Below are positions 8,532 through 17,193 of a stretch of DNA of 64,000 bases, in pieces. The position numbers were made by a program, and so were the translations under genes. The DNA comes from Blastococcus sp. URHD0036 (GTDB lineage Bacteria; Actinomycetota; Actinomycetes; Mycobacteriales; Geodermatophilaceae), in assembly GCF_000701365.1 (NCBI RefSeq), contig NZ_JNIK01000017.1, positions 343,268-407,267 on the forward strand. Direction: 5' to 3'. The notes under the pieces were generated by a model, which did no database searches, was not told the DNA's origin, and saw only the letters and a list, made by a program, of their open reading frames with translations. Positions within the stretch are counted from its first letter, which is position 1; each line of letters starts with the position of its first letter.

Positions 8532-8573
8532 CCGCACGGCCGGCGGGTCCGCAGGGACGCGCCGGCCGTGCGG
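8532..8573. terminator. hairpin between convergent lexA and secreted protein gene
   Basis: CCGCACGGCCGGCG pairs perfectly over 14 bp with CGCCGGCCGTGCGG around a 14-nt loop, 4 bp past the lexA stop. It can act in both directions. Confidence 0.75.
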
Positions 8574-8575
8574 CC

Positions 8576-9631
8576 TCAGACCCGGGGCGGCGATCCGCGC
8601 CGGAGGATGCGGCCCAGGATCCACACCACCACGGTCGCCACGATCGCGGCGACGAGGCCGGCGGCGACGGGCGAGACACCGTCGTCGCTGTCGGTGAGGA
8701 CGTCGGTGAGCGACCCGTCCGGTGCCCCGGTGGCACCCGCCGGAGCGGGTGCGGCCGGTAGCGGCACCACGGTGACGGCGCTGGGCAGGCCCTCGCTGGC
8801 GACGACCAGGGCGGAGCCGTCGGCGGAGAAGCTGACGGCCTCCCCCTGCGGGGACTCCGGCAGCGCGATCCGCAGCGGCGTGCCCGCCAGGGCCGCCGCC
8901 ACGTCGGAGCCGGCCAGTGGCCAGACATAGGCGTCGGTGTAGGTGCGCAGCGCCAGGGCGTGCCCGTCGGCGGCCACGGCTCCCCCGGTCACCAGCAGCT
9001 GCCCGGCCCGGCCCACCGGCCCACCCGGGGTCCCGGTGAGGGTGAGCTCCACGGAGGCGACCTCGACGAGGCCCACCGTCCCGTTCTCCTCCAGCGCGGC
9101 GACCGGCCGGTAGACGTCGCTGGCGCCGAAGACCTCCTTGGTCACCACGTACGGCGTGCCGTCGGGCGCCAGGAGCAGTGCCTCGGCGTCCCGCGGCCCG
9201 TCCGGGTAGGCGAGCCGGTAGACGCCGGTCGAGCCGTCCGGCCGCAGCGCGATCAGGGCGACCGTCTCGCGGATGGCGTTGTTGTCGCCCGTGTCGGCCA
9301 GCCAGACCGTGCCGTCCGGTCCGACGGCGAGGTCCTCGGGGTCGTAGGGATCGACGGCCGCCCGGTGCACGTTCGTGGTCTGGCACGCGGGGTCCAGCGC
9401 GTACACGGCGACCTCGTCGCCGCCGTCGTTGATGGCCAGCATGCTGCCGTCGGCGCCGACCACCAGTCCCGAGAGCTCGGTCAACGTGGGGTCGGTGATC
9501 TCGCACTGGACCGTCGCGGCGGGCGGTTCCTCCGCGGCGGCCACCGGAGCGGTCAGCGGCAGCGACAGCCCGGCCAGGGCCGCGACGCCCGCCGCGGCAC
9601 GGGCCCGGCCGCCGACGTGCGGGACCGCCAT
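8576..9631 (-). CDS. exported beta-propeller-like protein with C-terminal membrane anchor
   Basis: 351 residues. An N-terminal signal sequence (ARAAAGVAALAGLSLPL, then APVAAAEE) is followed by repeating segments such as LSGLVVGADGSMLAINDGGD, PEDLAVGPDGTVWLADTGDN and DAEALLLAPDGTPYVV. These look like blades of a beta-propeller of the SMP-30/NHL type. A Pro/Ala linker leads to a C-terminal helix (VAAGLVAAIVATVVVWILG) and an RILRRG basic stop-transfer, so it is anchored with the propeller outside. No catalytic residues can be assigned. ATG 9631 is chosen; GTG 9667 overlapping the PAP2 gene is possible. It follows the PAP2 gene by 4 bp and is probably co-transcribed. Confidence 0.75.
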   Translation of the reverse strand: MAVPHVGGRARAAAGVAALAGLSLPLTAPVAAAEEPPAATVQCEITDPTLTELSGLVVGADGSMLAINDGGDEVAVYALDPACQTTNVHRAAVDPYDPEDLAVGPDGTVWLADTGDNNAIRETVALIALRPDGSTGVYRLAYPDGPRDAEALLLAPDGTPYVVTKEVFGASDVYRPVAALEENGTVGLVEVASVELTLTGTPGGPVGRAGQLLVTGGAVAADGHALALRTYTDAYVWPLAGSDVAAALAGTPLRIALPESPQGEAVSFSADGSALVVASEGLPSAVTVVPLPAAPAPAGATGAPDGSLTDVLTDSDDGVSPVAAGLVAAIVATVVVWILGRILRRGSPPRV

Positions 9632-9635
9632 GCGG

Positions 9636-10382
9636 TCACGCCAGCGGACGGCCTGCTCGGACACGCACCCAGCGTGACAGGATGAGTGCGTCCAGTGCGT
9701 GAACCACGCCCAGCAGCAGAACGCCGAGTGCCGCGCCGACGACGGCGTCACTGAACCAGTGGAAGTCCAGGGCGATCATCGCGAGGGCGCAGACGACCGG
9801 CCCGATCACGGCCAGGCCCCAGAGGACGCGCTGCGCGGTGGGCGGCATCCCGAACTGGACGGCCTGCCAGCGCGCCACCCCCCAGAGCAGCACCGCGTTG
9901 GCCACGTGCCCCGACGGGTACGAGGCGCCCTCCTCGTGGTGCAGGTACAGGCCGGCGTGCCCGGGGGCGGTCCGACCGATGCCCCACTTGACGCTGTACA
10001 CGGTGACGCTGAGCAGCAGGAGGGCGACGAGCACCCGGGGCAACGGCAGCAGGGTGTGGCGGCGGACGGCCAGCCAGATGATGAGGCCGGCCAGCACGAC
10101 GAGCATGGTGCCGCGGCCGCCGATCTGGGTGACCACCCACAACGGCGGGTAGGCCGCGGAGTCGCGCAGGTCCCACTCCGCCACCCAGTCCGACACCCGG
10201 ACGTCGATCCGCTCGGTGACGCCGCGGCCGAGGACGTCGACGGTGACCACCACGGTGATGAGGGCGGCCAGCAGGAGCGCCCACCACGGCGGGCGCCCCA
10301 CCGAGACCACCGCGGGGGAACCGGCGACCGGCTCCCCCAGGAACGACGGCCCGGCGGACCGTCGCTCCACGCCGCTGGTCAC
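9636..10382 (-). CDS. PAP2-family membrane phosphatase
   Basis: A 248-residue integral membrane phosphatase, probably acting on lipid phosphates (undecaprenyl-pyrophosphate or phosphatidic acid type; the substrate cannot be told). The three acid-phosphatase motifs are present: KWGIGRTAP (about 133), SYPSGHVAN (about 154) and a degenerate third motif DFHWFSDAVVG (about 207) with the histidine and aspartate. About six hydrophobic helices surround them. A TACCGT -10 lies 6 nt before the GTG, so the mRNA is probably leaderless. The downstream secreted-protein gene is 4 bp away. Confidence 0.9.
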   Translation of the reverse strand: MTSGVERRSAGPSFLGEPVAGSPAVVSVGRPPWWALLLAALITVVVTVDVLGRGVTERIDVRVSDWVAEWDLRDSAAYPPLWVVTQIGGRGTMLVVLAGLIIWLAVRRHTLLPLPRVLVALLLLSVTVYSVKWGIGRTAPGHAGLYLHHEEGASYPSGHVANAVLLWGVARWQAVQFGMPPTAQRVLWGLAVIGPVVCALAMIALDFHWFSDAVVGAALGVLLLGVVHALDALILSRWVRVRAGRPLA

Positions 10383-10388
10383 CCGGTC

Positions 10389-10394
10389 ACGGTA
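10389..10394 (-). promoter_or_regulatory. -10 element TACCGT, leaderless start of PAP2 gene
   Basis: TACCGT on the minus strand ends 6 nt before the GTG at 10382, with no ribosome-binding site between. Confidence 0.5.
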
Positions 10395-10447
10395 CCGGGG
10401 CGTGACCGCATCGTGACCTCGGCCGGGCGGGGCCGGCGCGGACCCCG

Positions 10448-11965
10448 TCAGGCGACCGGGGCGCCGAAGTCCTCGAGCGCCGCCGCCAGGGCGCCGTCCA
10501 CCCGGGCGGACAGCCGCGTCCCGTCGGCCTCGTGGCTCTCGGTCAGCACCTCGCCGTCGCGGTGCACGCGGGCGACCAGGTCACCGCGGTCGTAGGGCAC
10601 GAGGACGTCGACCTCGACGTCCGGGTGCGGCAGTCGGGCCGCCAGCACCTCCCGCAGCTGGTCGATCCCCTCGCCGGTGCGGGCCGAGACCCAGACGGCG
10701 CCGGGCAGGGCCTGGCGCAGCGTGAGCACGTCCTCCTCGCTCATCGCGTCGACCTTGTTGACGACGATGAGCTCGGGCACCGACCGGGCGTCGATGTCGG
10801 CGAGGACCACCCGCACCGCGTCGATCTGGCCGAGCGGGTCGGGATCGGCGCCGTCGACGACGTGCAGCAGCAGGTCGGCGGCGGCCACCTCCTCCAGCGT
10901 GGAGCGGAAGGCGTCGACGAGCTGGTGCGGCAGGTGCCGCACGAAGCCGACGGTGTCGGTGAGGGTGAACTCGCGGCCGTCGGGTGACTCCGCGCGCCGG
11001 ACCGTCGGGTCGAGGGTGGCGAACAACGCGTTCTCCACCAGCACACCCGCGCCGGTCAGCCGGTTGAGCAGGCTCGACTTGCCGGCGTTGGTGTAGCCGG
11101 CGATCGCGACGCTGGGCACGGCGTTGCGGTCGCGGTTGGCCCGCTGGGTCTCCCGCGCCGTCGCCATGCCGGCGATCTCGCGGCGCAGCTTGCTCATGCG
11201 GGACCGGATGCGCCGCCGGTCGGTCTCGATCTTGGTCTCACCCGGACCGCGGGTACCGATGCCGCCACCACCGGCGACACGGCCACCGGCCTGCCGGGAC
11301 AGGGACTCACCCCAGCCGCGCAGCCGCGGCAGCATGTACTGCATCTGCGCCAGCTCGACCTGGGCCTTGCCCTCCCGGCTGCTGGCGTGCTGGGCGAAGA
11401 TGTCGAGGATCAGCGCGGTCCGGTCGACCACCTTGACCTTGAAGATCTTCTCCAGCGCGTTGAGCTGGCCGGGGGTCAGCTCGCCGTCGCAGATGACGGT
11501 GTCGGCGCCGGTCGCGGCGACGATGTCGCGGATCTCGTTGGCCTTGCCCGAGCCCACGTAGGTACCGGCATCGGGGGTGGAGCGGCGCTGGCTGACCGCC
11601 TCCAGCACCTGGGAACCCGCGGTCTCGGCCAGAGCGGCGAGCTCGGCGAGGGATCGGTCGGCGTCGGCCTGAGTGCCCTCGGTCCAGACGCCCACCAGCA
11701 CGACGCGCTCCAGGCGCAGCTGGCGGTACTCGACCTCGGTGACGTCGGCGAGCTCGGTGGAGAGCCCGGCGACGCGCCGCAGACCGCCACGCGCCTCGAG
11801 GTCGTAGGACCCGGCGGTGTCGTCGGGCTCGTCCCACTGGCCGGCCGGCGCCGGGCGCGGAGTCTGCTCGACAGCGGGGGCGGGGGCGGGCGGGACGGAG
11901 CCGCTGGCGCGGTCGGCGCGCTCCTGGGCGTCGGCGAGCACGGCGCGGTTCTGTGCGGTCGTCAT
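10448..11965 (-). CDS. hflX: ribosome-associated GTPase HflX
   Basis: 505 residues. HflX splits or rescues stalled 70S ribosomes. An N-terminal domain (about 70-260, with RRSTPDAGTYVGSGK and GELTPGQLNALEK) precedes the coiled-coil linker (GPGETKIETDRRRIRSRM) and the G domain (G1 GYTNAGKSS, G3 DTVGF, G4 NKVD, G5 VSARTG). The ATG at 11965 is chosen because GGAG lies 5 nt upstream; 31 upstream codons are open but unsupported. A proline-rich stretch fills residues 15-45. In the conserved actinobacterial block hflX sits downstream of dapF-miaA, but here the ABC pair and a small gene intervene. Confidence 0.95.
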   Translation of the reverse strand: MTTAQNRAVLADAQERADRASGSVPPAPAPAVEQTPRPAPAGQWDEPDDTAGSYDLEARGGLRRVAGLSTELADVTEVEYRQLRLERVVLVGVWTEGTQADADRSLAELAALAETAGSQVLEAVSQRRSTPDAGTYVGSGKANEIRDIVAATGADTVICDGELTPGQLNALEKIFKVKVVDRTALILDIFAQHASSREGKAQVELAQMQYMLPRLRGWGESLSRQAGGRVAGGGGIGTRGPGETKIETDRRRIRSRMSKLRREIAGMATARETQRANRDRNAVPSVAIAGYTNAGKSSLLNRLTGAGVLVENALFATLDPTVRRAESPDGREFTLTDTVGFVRHLPHQLVDAFRSTLEEVAAADLLLHVVDGADPDPLGQIDAVRVVLADIDARSVPELIVVNKVDAMSEEDVLTLRQALPGAVWVSARTGEGIDQLREVLAARLPHPDVEVDVLVPYDRGDLVARVHRDGEVLTESHEADGTRLSARVDGALAAALEDFGAPVA

Positions 11966-12126
11966 CGTCTCCAGCGTGGCATGCCCGTCGAGTCCGGGCA
12001 CCTGAGTTGTGGCTGCTGCTCGTGTCATCGCCGGGTACAACACCGGCGGAGCCCGCATGCATCCCGGCCGGGCGGGGGTAGGGGTCCCGGCACCGGCATC
12101 CCCCGCCGGTCGACGAGGAGGCAGCC

Positions 12127-12330
12127 GTGAGCACCAGCAGCACCGAGGGCGTCGAGGACCCGGGCGCGGACCCGAGGGGGCTGAACCCGCCGCGGAACCC
12201 CTTCGGCGGCGCCGACCAGGACACCGGCCGCGGCGAGCCCCGCGGGACCGGCAACGTCGGGCCGGGCGACAAGCCGGAGGCCCCGACCGACGAGCCGGAG
12301 ACGCGCGCGGACACGCCCGACTCCCCCTGA
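12127..12330 (+). CDS. small hydrophilic protein, unknown function
   Basis: 67 residues from a GTG preceded by GAGGAGG. The protein is rich in Gly, Pro, Asp, Glu and Thr with no hydrophobic core (NPPRNPFGGADQDTGRGEPR), so it is probably disordered. I do not recognise a family. The strong ribosome-binding site is the main support. It lies 50 bp before the ABC ATPase gene, which has its own -10 element. Confidence 0.5.
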   Translation: MSTSSTEGVEDPGADPRGLNPPRNPFGGADQDTGRGEPRGTGNVGPGDKPEAPTDEPETRADTPDSP

Positions 12331-12365
12331 GCCAGGTGCACCGGCCGGTCCTCAGACGGCGGGGC

Positions 12366-12371
12366 TAGCCT
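12366..12371 (+). promoter_or_regulatory. -10 element TAGCCT before ABC ATPase
   Basis: TAGCCT lies 9 nt before the ATG at 12381, with no ribosome-binding site between; near-leaderless. Confidence 0.4.
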
Positions 12372-12380
12372 CTCGCCGCG

Positions 12381-13082
12381 ATGACGGACGGACGAGACAC
12401 GGCGGTCGCCCTCCTGACGGCGACCGGTCTCGTCGTCGGGCACGGTGACTCGGCGGCGTGCGCTCCCGTCACCCTCGCCCTCCTGCCCGGACGGGCACTG
12501 GCGGTGGTGGGGCCCAACGGTGCGGGCAAGTCCACGGTGCTGCAGACCCTGGTCGGGCTCCTGCCGGCCCTGGACGGCGAGGCGGAGTTCGACGGGCAGC
12601 CGGTCGACGAGCGCCGAGCGCAGTACCGCCGCGACGTCGTCGCCGTCCTGGACGAGGACGCGTTCTTCCCGTCGCTCACCGGCCGCGAGCACCTGCTGCT
12701 CACCGCGCGCGGCCACGGGGTCGGCGACGCCGAGGACGTCGTCGACCGGGAGATCGCGGCCTTCGGTCTGGCCGAGCGGGCCGACGCCCTGCCCTCGGCA
12801 CTGTCCTCCGGGCAGCGCCGCCGGCTCGCCCTGGCCGCCGCGTTCGTCCGGCCCGCGCGGCTGATGGTGCTCGACGAACCGGAACGGCGCCTGGACGCCG
12901 CCATGCGGACCACGCTGGCGGAGCGGCTGGCGACCCGCCGGGACGACGGCGCGGCGGTGCTCTTCGCCAGTCACGACGCCGCGGTCGTGGCCGCGGTCGC
13001 CGACGACGTGCTGCTCGTGGGCGACGAGGAGTGCCGCCTCCTCCCGCCGGACGCGGCCGCCGCGGCGATGGAGCGGTCCTGA
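12381..13082 (+). CDS. ABC transporter ATP-binding protein
   Basis: A 233-residue ATPase. Walker A GPNGAGKST is at residues 44-52, the signature LSSGQRRRLALAA near 138, and Walker B LMVLDEPERRLD near 160; the H-loop is ASHDAA. It is short, single-domain and of the exporter type (CcmA/NatA-like) and reads straight into the membrane-protein gene, its likely partner. The substrate is unknown. The Walker B region is followed by ERRLD rather than the commoner TxxLD. Confidence 0.9.
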   Translation: MTDGRDTAVALLTATGLVVGHGDSAACAPVTLALLPGRALAVVGPNGAGKSTVLQTLVGLLPALDGEAEFDGQPVDERRAQYRRDVVAVLDEDAFFPSLTGREHLLLTARGHGVGDAEDVVDREIAAFGLAERADALPSALSSGQRRRLALAAAFVRPARLMVLDEPERRLDAAMRTTLAERLATRRDDGAAVLFASHDAAVVAAVADDVLLVGDEECRLLPPDAAAAAMERS

Positions 13083-14644
13083 CCGCCCTGCCCGTCGGGG
13101 AGCCCGCGGCGGAGCTGACCGGCCGGGAGGTACGCCGGCTGGTGCGCCGGGCCGAGGCGGCGCTGGCGGACACGACCGTGTGGAGCCGGCTGGGCAGCGC
13201 TCTGGACGCGGCGACGACGACCGGCGTGCTGGTCGCCGTGCTCGGTGGGGTGCTGGCGTCCCTCCGGGAGGACATCGCCGCCCGCCCACCCGCGTCCGGC
13301 GGTGTGCTGAGCGGCGCTGCCACCGGCACGCTCCTCGGGCTGGTGGCCGTGGCCGCGGCGGTCCTCGTGCTCGACCGGCTGGGTCCGGTCAGCGCCACCC
13401 CGGCGGCGGCCGCGTGGTGGCTGCCCCTGCCGGCCTCCCGCCGGGCACTCCTGCGGGGCGAGCTGGTGCGGCTGACCGCCGGGTGCGCCGTCGTGGGGGC
13501 GGGACTCGGACTCGTCGGAGCGCTGCTGGGCGAGGCGACCCCGTCCTCCGTCGCGGGCGGGATCGCCGCCGGCGCGGTCGCGGGCGCGGGCCTGGCCGCG
13601 GCGACGTCGGTGCTGCAGGCGCGCGGCGGCGCGGGCCGCGCCGGCCCGGTTGCCGGCACCGTGCTGGTGGCGAGCGCGACCGTCGCGGCGGTGCTCGCGA
13701 CGGCCGCCGCGCGCGGGGTCCTGGACGCCCCCGCGCACGGCCTCTCGCTGGGCGGCGGCGGGTGGGCGCCGCTGGTCCTCGTGCCGCTCGTCGCGGCGCT
13801 CGGGGTGGCGGCCGACCGGGGGCTGCCCCGGCTGCGCACCGGGGAGCTGCGGGTGCTCGGCGGCACCGCCGCGTACGCCGGCGCCTCGGTGCTCTCCCTG
13901 GACACGCGAGACCTCGGCCGGGCGTTGGCCGGGCGGCGCGAGCGGGCCCCCCGCCGGCCGTGGACCTTCGCGGCCGTCCGCAGCCCGTGGCAGGCGCTGG
14001 TCGCCGCCGACCTCGCCACGCTGGTCCGCGGCCGCTGGCAGGCCGGGCAGGTGCTGGTCGGGATCGCGCTGCCCGTCGTCGCCTGCCGCACCCAGGGGCT
14101 GAACCAGCTGCCGGTGGTCGTCTGGCTGACCTTCCTCGTCGGCTGGACGCTCGTCGCCGTCGCCGCCGGCCACCCGTCGCGCCAGGCGCAGGCCGCCCCG
14201 GCCGTCGACCGGCTCCTCCCGCTCGGCCCGGCGCAGGTGACCTGGACGCGCGCGGTCGTGCCGCTGGCCGTGGCCGCGGTCGCGTGCACGCTCACCGGCC
14301 TGCTGGTCGGCCTGGGCAGCGGTGCGCCGGGCTCGTGGACCGCCCTGGCGGCCGCCGGTGCGGCGGGGTGGGCGGCCGCGGCGGTGCGGGGCGCCTACCG
14401 GCCGGAGCTGGACTGGGCGGGGCCGGTCATGGCCACCCCGATGGGTGCGGTGCCGGTCGGTGTGGCGGCCACGCTGCTGCAGGGCCTGGACGTCGCCCTG
14501 GTCGCGAGCGTGCCGCTGCTCGTGGCGCTGCTGGTGGGCGGGGCGCCGTCCGCGTCACTCGTCGGCGTCCAGCTCCTGTGGGCGCTCGCCGTCGGCAGCG
14601 GCGGGATCGCGCTGACCGCCCGGCGGCGCTCGAAGGCCGGCTGA
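13031..14644 (+). CDS. large membrane protein, ABC exporter partner (possibly DUF6297)
   Basis: About 537 residues, dominated by Ala/Val/Leu/Gly hydrophobic helices (roughly 10-12), with a central basic cytoplasmic part (GRRERAPRRPWTFAAVRSPW). The reading frame overlaps the end of the ATPase gene. GTG 13031 after GACGAGGA is the first plausible start, but the conserved-looking sequence begins near LTALPVGEPAAELTG, so a CTG around 13079 cannot be excluded. Arrangement and composition resemble actinobacterial ABC-2-like permeases annotated as DUF6297; that label is from memory. The substrate is unknown. Confidence 0.7.
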   Translation: MPPPPAGRGRRGDGAVLTALPVGEPAAELTGREVRRLVRRAEAALADTTVWSRLGSALDAATTTGVLVAVLGGVLASLREDIAARPPASGGVLSGAATGTLLGLVAVAAAVLVLDRLGPVSATPAAAAWWLPLPASRRALLRGELVRLTAGCAVVGAGLGLVGALLGEATPSSVAGGIAAGAVAGAGLAAATSVLQARGGAGRAGPVAGTVLVASATVAAVLATAAARGVLDAPAHGLSLGGGGWAPLVLVPLVAALGVAADRGLPRLRTGELRVLGGTAAYAGASVLSLDTRDLGRALAGRRERAPRRPWTFAAVRSPWQALVAADLATLVRGRWQAGQVLVGIALPVVACRTQGLNQLPVVVWLTFLVGWTLVAVAAGHPSRQAQAAPAVDRLLPLGPAQVTWTRAVVPLAVAAVACTLTGLLVGLGSGAPGSWTALAAAGAAGWAAAAVRGAYRPELDWAGPVMATPMGAVPVGVAATLLQGLDVALVASVPLLVALLVGGAPSASLVGVQLLWALAVGSGGIALTARRRSKAG

Positions 14645-14660
14645 GCGACGGTCAGCCGGC
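14636..14660. terminator. hairpin built from the last codons of two convergent genes
   Basis: The membrane-protein gene and dapF both end GCC GGC TGA. Because they converge, GCCGGCTGA and TCAGCCGGC form a perfect 9-bp stem with a 7-nt loop that includes both stop codons. Confidence 0.6.
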
Positions 14661-15533
14661 CAGCCACTCGGGAGTGAGCTCACCGGCCGCGACGACGACC
14701 GCCGGGCCGCGCAGCACGGTGGTGTCCGGCCCGACGTCGACGGTCAGCCGGCCGCCAGGGACGTCGACCACGACCGTCCCGGCGGACGTGCCCCCGGCCA
14801 CCAGCGCGGCGTAGGCGGCGGCGCAGGCACCCGTCCCGCACGAGCGGGTCTCCCCCACACCCCGCTCGTGCACCCGCAGCCGGATGTGCGCGTCGGCCCC
14901 CTCGGACGCGGCGCGCAGCACGGTGATCAGCTCGACGTTCACGCCCTCGGGGAACAGCGCGGCGTCGAACCGCGGAGGGGTGGCGAGGTCGAGCGCGTCG
15001 AGGTCGGCGTCGGTGAGGCAGGCCAGGTGCGGGTTGCCCATCGACACCGCGAGCCCGTCGAACCGCCGGCCGGCCAGCTCGGCCGAGCCGGAGCCGAACT
15101 CACGGGCCGGGCCCATGTCGACCCAGTAGACGCCGTCGGCGCCCGCGCCCACCCGGCGGGGACCGCCCCGCGTGCCGACCCAGACGCCGTCGGTGCAGGC
15201 GCTGCGGTCGAGCAGGCCCTCGGTGACCAGGACGTGCAGGAACAGCCGGATCCCGTTGCCGCACATCTCGGCCAGCGACCCGTCGGCGTTGCGGTGGTCC
15301 ATGAACCACTCGCAGCGGGCGAGGTCGTCGCCGAGCACGGCGGGCGCGTCGGGCACGTGCACGCTGCGCACCACCCGCAGGACGCCGTCCCCGCCGAGGC
15401 CGGCGCGGCGCTCGCACAACCGGGCGACCATGGCGGCGTCCAGCCGGCTCTCCGGCCAGAGGACGCCGTCCGGATCGGGCAGGACGACGAAGTCGTTCTC
15501 CGTGCCGTGCCCGATCAGCACCCGGTTGCTCAC
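14652..15533 (-). CDS. dapF: diaminopimelate epimerase
   Basis: 293 residues; interconverts LL- and meso-diaminopimelate for lysine and peptidoglycan synthesis. The two catalytic cysteines are in MCGNGIRLF and ETRSCGTGACAA. The substrate-binding segments FMDHRNADGSLAEMCGN and SMGNPHLA are present. The GTG start overlaps the miaA stop as GTGA, so translation is probably coupled. It ends a three-gene overlapping operon (LigB-like gene, miaA, dapF). dapA, an earlier gene of the same pathway, is at 59 kb. Confidence 0.96.
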   Translation of the reverse strand: MSNRVLIGHGTENDFVVLPDPDGVLWPESRLDAAMVARLCERRAGLGGDGVLRVVRSVHVPDAPAVLGDDLARCEWFMDHRNADGSLAEMCGNGIRLFLHVLVTEGLLDRSACTDGVWVGTRGGPRRVGAGADGVYWVDMGPAREFGSGSAELAGRRFDGLAVSMGNPHLACLTDADLDALDLATPPRFDAALFPEGVNVELITVLRAASEGADAHIRLRVHERGVGETRSCGTGACAAAYAALVAGGTSAGTVVVDVPGGRLTVDVGPDTTVLRGPAVVVAAGELTPEWLAG

Positions 15534-16459
15534 GTCCCGATCGTACGGGCGGTGATCGACGCGCCGACCGCGTCGGCCAGGTCGGGGCGGGCCGCGTCGA
15601 ACCAGGTGGTCGCGACGTCCCGGCGGAACCAGGACCGCTGCCGCCGGACGAAGCGCCGGGTGGTCGTGACCGTGCGCTGCCGCGCCTCCTCGGGGCTCAG
15701 GACGCCGTCGAGCTGGTCGAGCACCTGCGCGTACCCCAGCGCGCGGGAGGCGGTCGGCCCCTCGCGCAGGCCGTCGGCGGCGAGGGCCTCCACCTCGGCG
15801 ACGAACCCGCTCGCCCACATCCGGTCCACCCGCGCGGCGATCCGGTCGTCGAGCTCGGCCGGCTCCCGGTCCAGGCCCACGACGACCGCCGGGTAGTGCG
15901 GCCGCGGCTCGGGTAGCGACGCGCGGAAGGGACCGCCGGTCAGCTGCACGACCTCCAGCGCCCGCACGATCCGCCGTCCGTTGCCCGGCAGGATCGCCGC
16001 GGCGGCCGCCGGGTCCACGGTGGCCAGCCGCGCGTGCAGCGCGGCGGGGCCGACGTCGGCCAGCTCGGCCTCCAGCCGCGCCCGCAGCTCCGGATCGGTG
16101 CCGGGGAAGTCCAGCTCGTCGAGGACGGCGCGCACGTACAGGCCCGAGCCACCCACCAGCAGCGGCACCACCCCGACCGCCCGCAGCCGGTCCACCTCCG
16201 CCCGGGCGCGCCGGCGGTACTCGGCGACCGACGCCGGCTGCCGCACGTGCCACAGGTCCAGCAGGTGGTGCGGCACGCCGTCCCGCTCCGTCGCGTCGGG
16301 CTTGGCGGTGCCGATGTCCATGCCGCGGTAGAGCTGCATGGAGTCGGCGTTGACCACCTCGCCGCCCAGCCGGTGCGCCAGCGCCACCGCCAGCGCGGTC
16401 TTGCCGGTCGCGGTCGGACCCACGACGGCCACGACGGGCGGCGGGGCCGCAGGGGTCAC
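15530..16459 (-). CDS. miaA: tRNA dimethylallyltransferase
   Basis: 309 residues; transfers a dimethylallyl group to N6 of A37 in tRNAs reading UNN codons. The P-loop VVGPTATGKTALA is at residues 11-23, then NADSMQLYRGMDIGTAKP, the LVGGSGLYVRA motif, and the C-terminal RRFVRRQRSWFRRD tRNA-binding part. The GTG start overlaps the stop of the preceding gene as GTGA. MiaB, which methylthiolates the product i6A37, is encoded 3 kb away. Confidence 0.97.
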   Translation of the reverse strand: MTPAAPPPVVAVVGPTATGKTALAVALAHRLGGEVVNADSMQLYRGMDIGTAKPDATERDGVPHHLLDLWHVRQPASVAEYRRRARAEVDRLRAVGVVPLLVGGSGLYVRAVLDELDFPGTDPELRARLEAELADVGPAALHARLATVDPAAAAAILPGNGRRIVRALEVVQLTGGPFRASLPEPRPHYPAVVVGLDREPAELDDRIAARVDRMWASGFVAEVEALAADGLREGPTASRALGYAQVLDQLDGVLSPEEARQRTVTTTRRFVRRQRSWFRRDVATTWFDAARPDLADAVGASITARTIGT

Positions 16460-17187
16460 GGTGCCGTCCGGTCGGCCGACCAGGAGGCGACCAGGTAGCC
16501 CACGCCGAACGGCGCCTCGTCGAGGCGGAGCTCGGCGACGACGGGGCGACCGGCCAGCGCCCGGCCGACGGCCCGCCACACCGGGACGCCGGCGGCCAGC
16601 AGCCGCTCCCCCTCCGCGGCGTCGAGGGCGGCGAGGCCGGCAGCGTCCCCGGCGGCGAGCGCGGCCGCGACCGCGGCGTCGAACGGCTCGGCGGCGTCGT
16701 CGAGGTAGCCGGGCGCCTTGACGCTGCGGCGGGCCGACCCGTCGCCGAGGGCGAGCACCCCCACCCCTCCGGGCAGGCCGGCCAGGGCCTCGTCGAGGTC
16801 GCCGGGGCCGACGCCGAGCCGCAGCCCCGACCAGCCGGCCTCGTCCAGCAGCCAGGCGCCGACGGTCAGGGCGAGCGGCGTGCGCCGTCCGCCGGGCCGG
16901 ACCCCGCCGGCGAACGGCACCTCCAGGTCGACGCCGACGCCGCGCAGGTCCCCGGCGTCGCCCGGGCCGTACCGGCCGGTGCCGCCCGGCCCGACGACGA
17001 CGACGGCCTCCGGTCCCGTCGCGAGCAGCGCCTCGACGGCTTCGGCACAGGCGCGCCGCAGCGCCGTCGTCTCCGGTGTGGCCCGCCCCTCGACCGCGGG
17101 GAGGAGCAGCGGCGGGCACGGGCAGAAGGCGACCGACAGCGGCGCGGACGGGGCCGCAGGGGAGGAACCGGCCTGATCAGTCGTCAC
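16456..17187 (-). CDS. LigB-like (class III extradiol dioxygenase fold) protein
   Basis: 243 residues. The opening VAFCPCPPLLLPAVEG and the later VVVVGPGGTGRYG and GVLALGDGSARRS match the family annotated as class III extradiol dioxygenase subunit B-like, known between miaB and miaA in mycobacteria (Rv2728c). Where metal-dependent LigB enzymes have an HPP motif this protein has CPP, so dioxygenase activity is doubtful. Its fixed place at the head of the miaA-dapF operon hints at a housekeeping role. The GTG at 17187 is used; a GACACT -10-like hexamer ends 6 nt before it. Confidence 0.8.
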   Translation of the reverse strand: MTTDQAGSSPAAPSAPLSVAFCPCPPLLLPAVEGRATPETTALRRACAEAVEALLATGPEAVVVVGPGGTGRYGPGDAGDLRGVGVDLEVPFAGGVRPGGRRTPLALTVGAWLLDEAGWSGLRLGVGPGDLDEALAGLPGGVGVLALGDGSARRSVKAPGYLDDAAEPFDAAVAAALAAGDAAGLAALDAAEGERLLAAGVPVWRAVGRALAGRPVVAELRLDEAPFGVGYLVASWSADRTAP

Positions 17188-17193
17188 GTCAGC

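Noticed and set aside
12458..13030. N-terminal extension of the 12-helix membrane protein through the ATPase gene
   Set aside because: This part is the out-of-frame shadow of the ATPase gene, Arg/Gly/Pro-rich with no hydrophobic helices.
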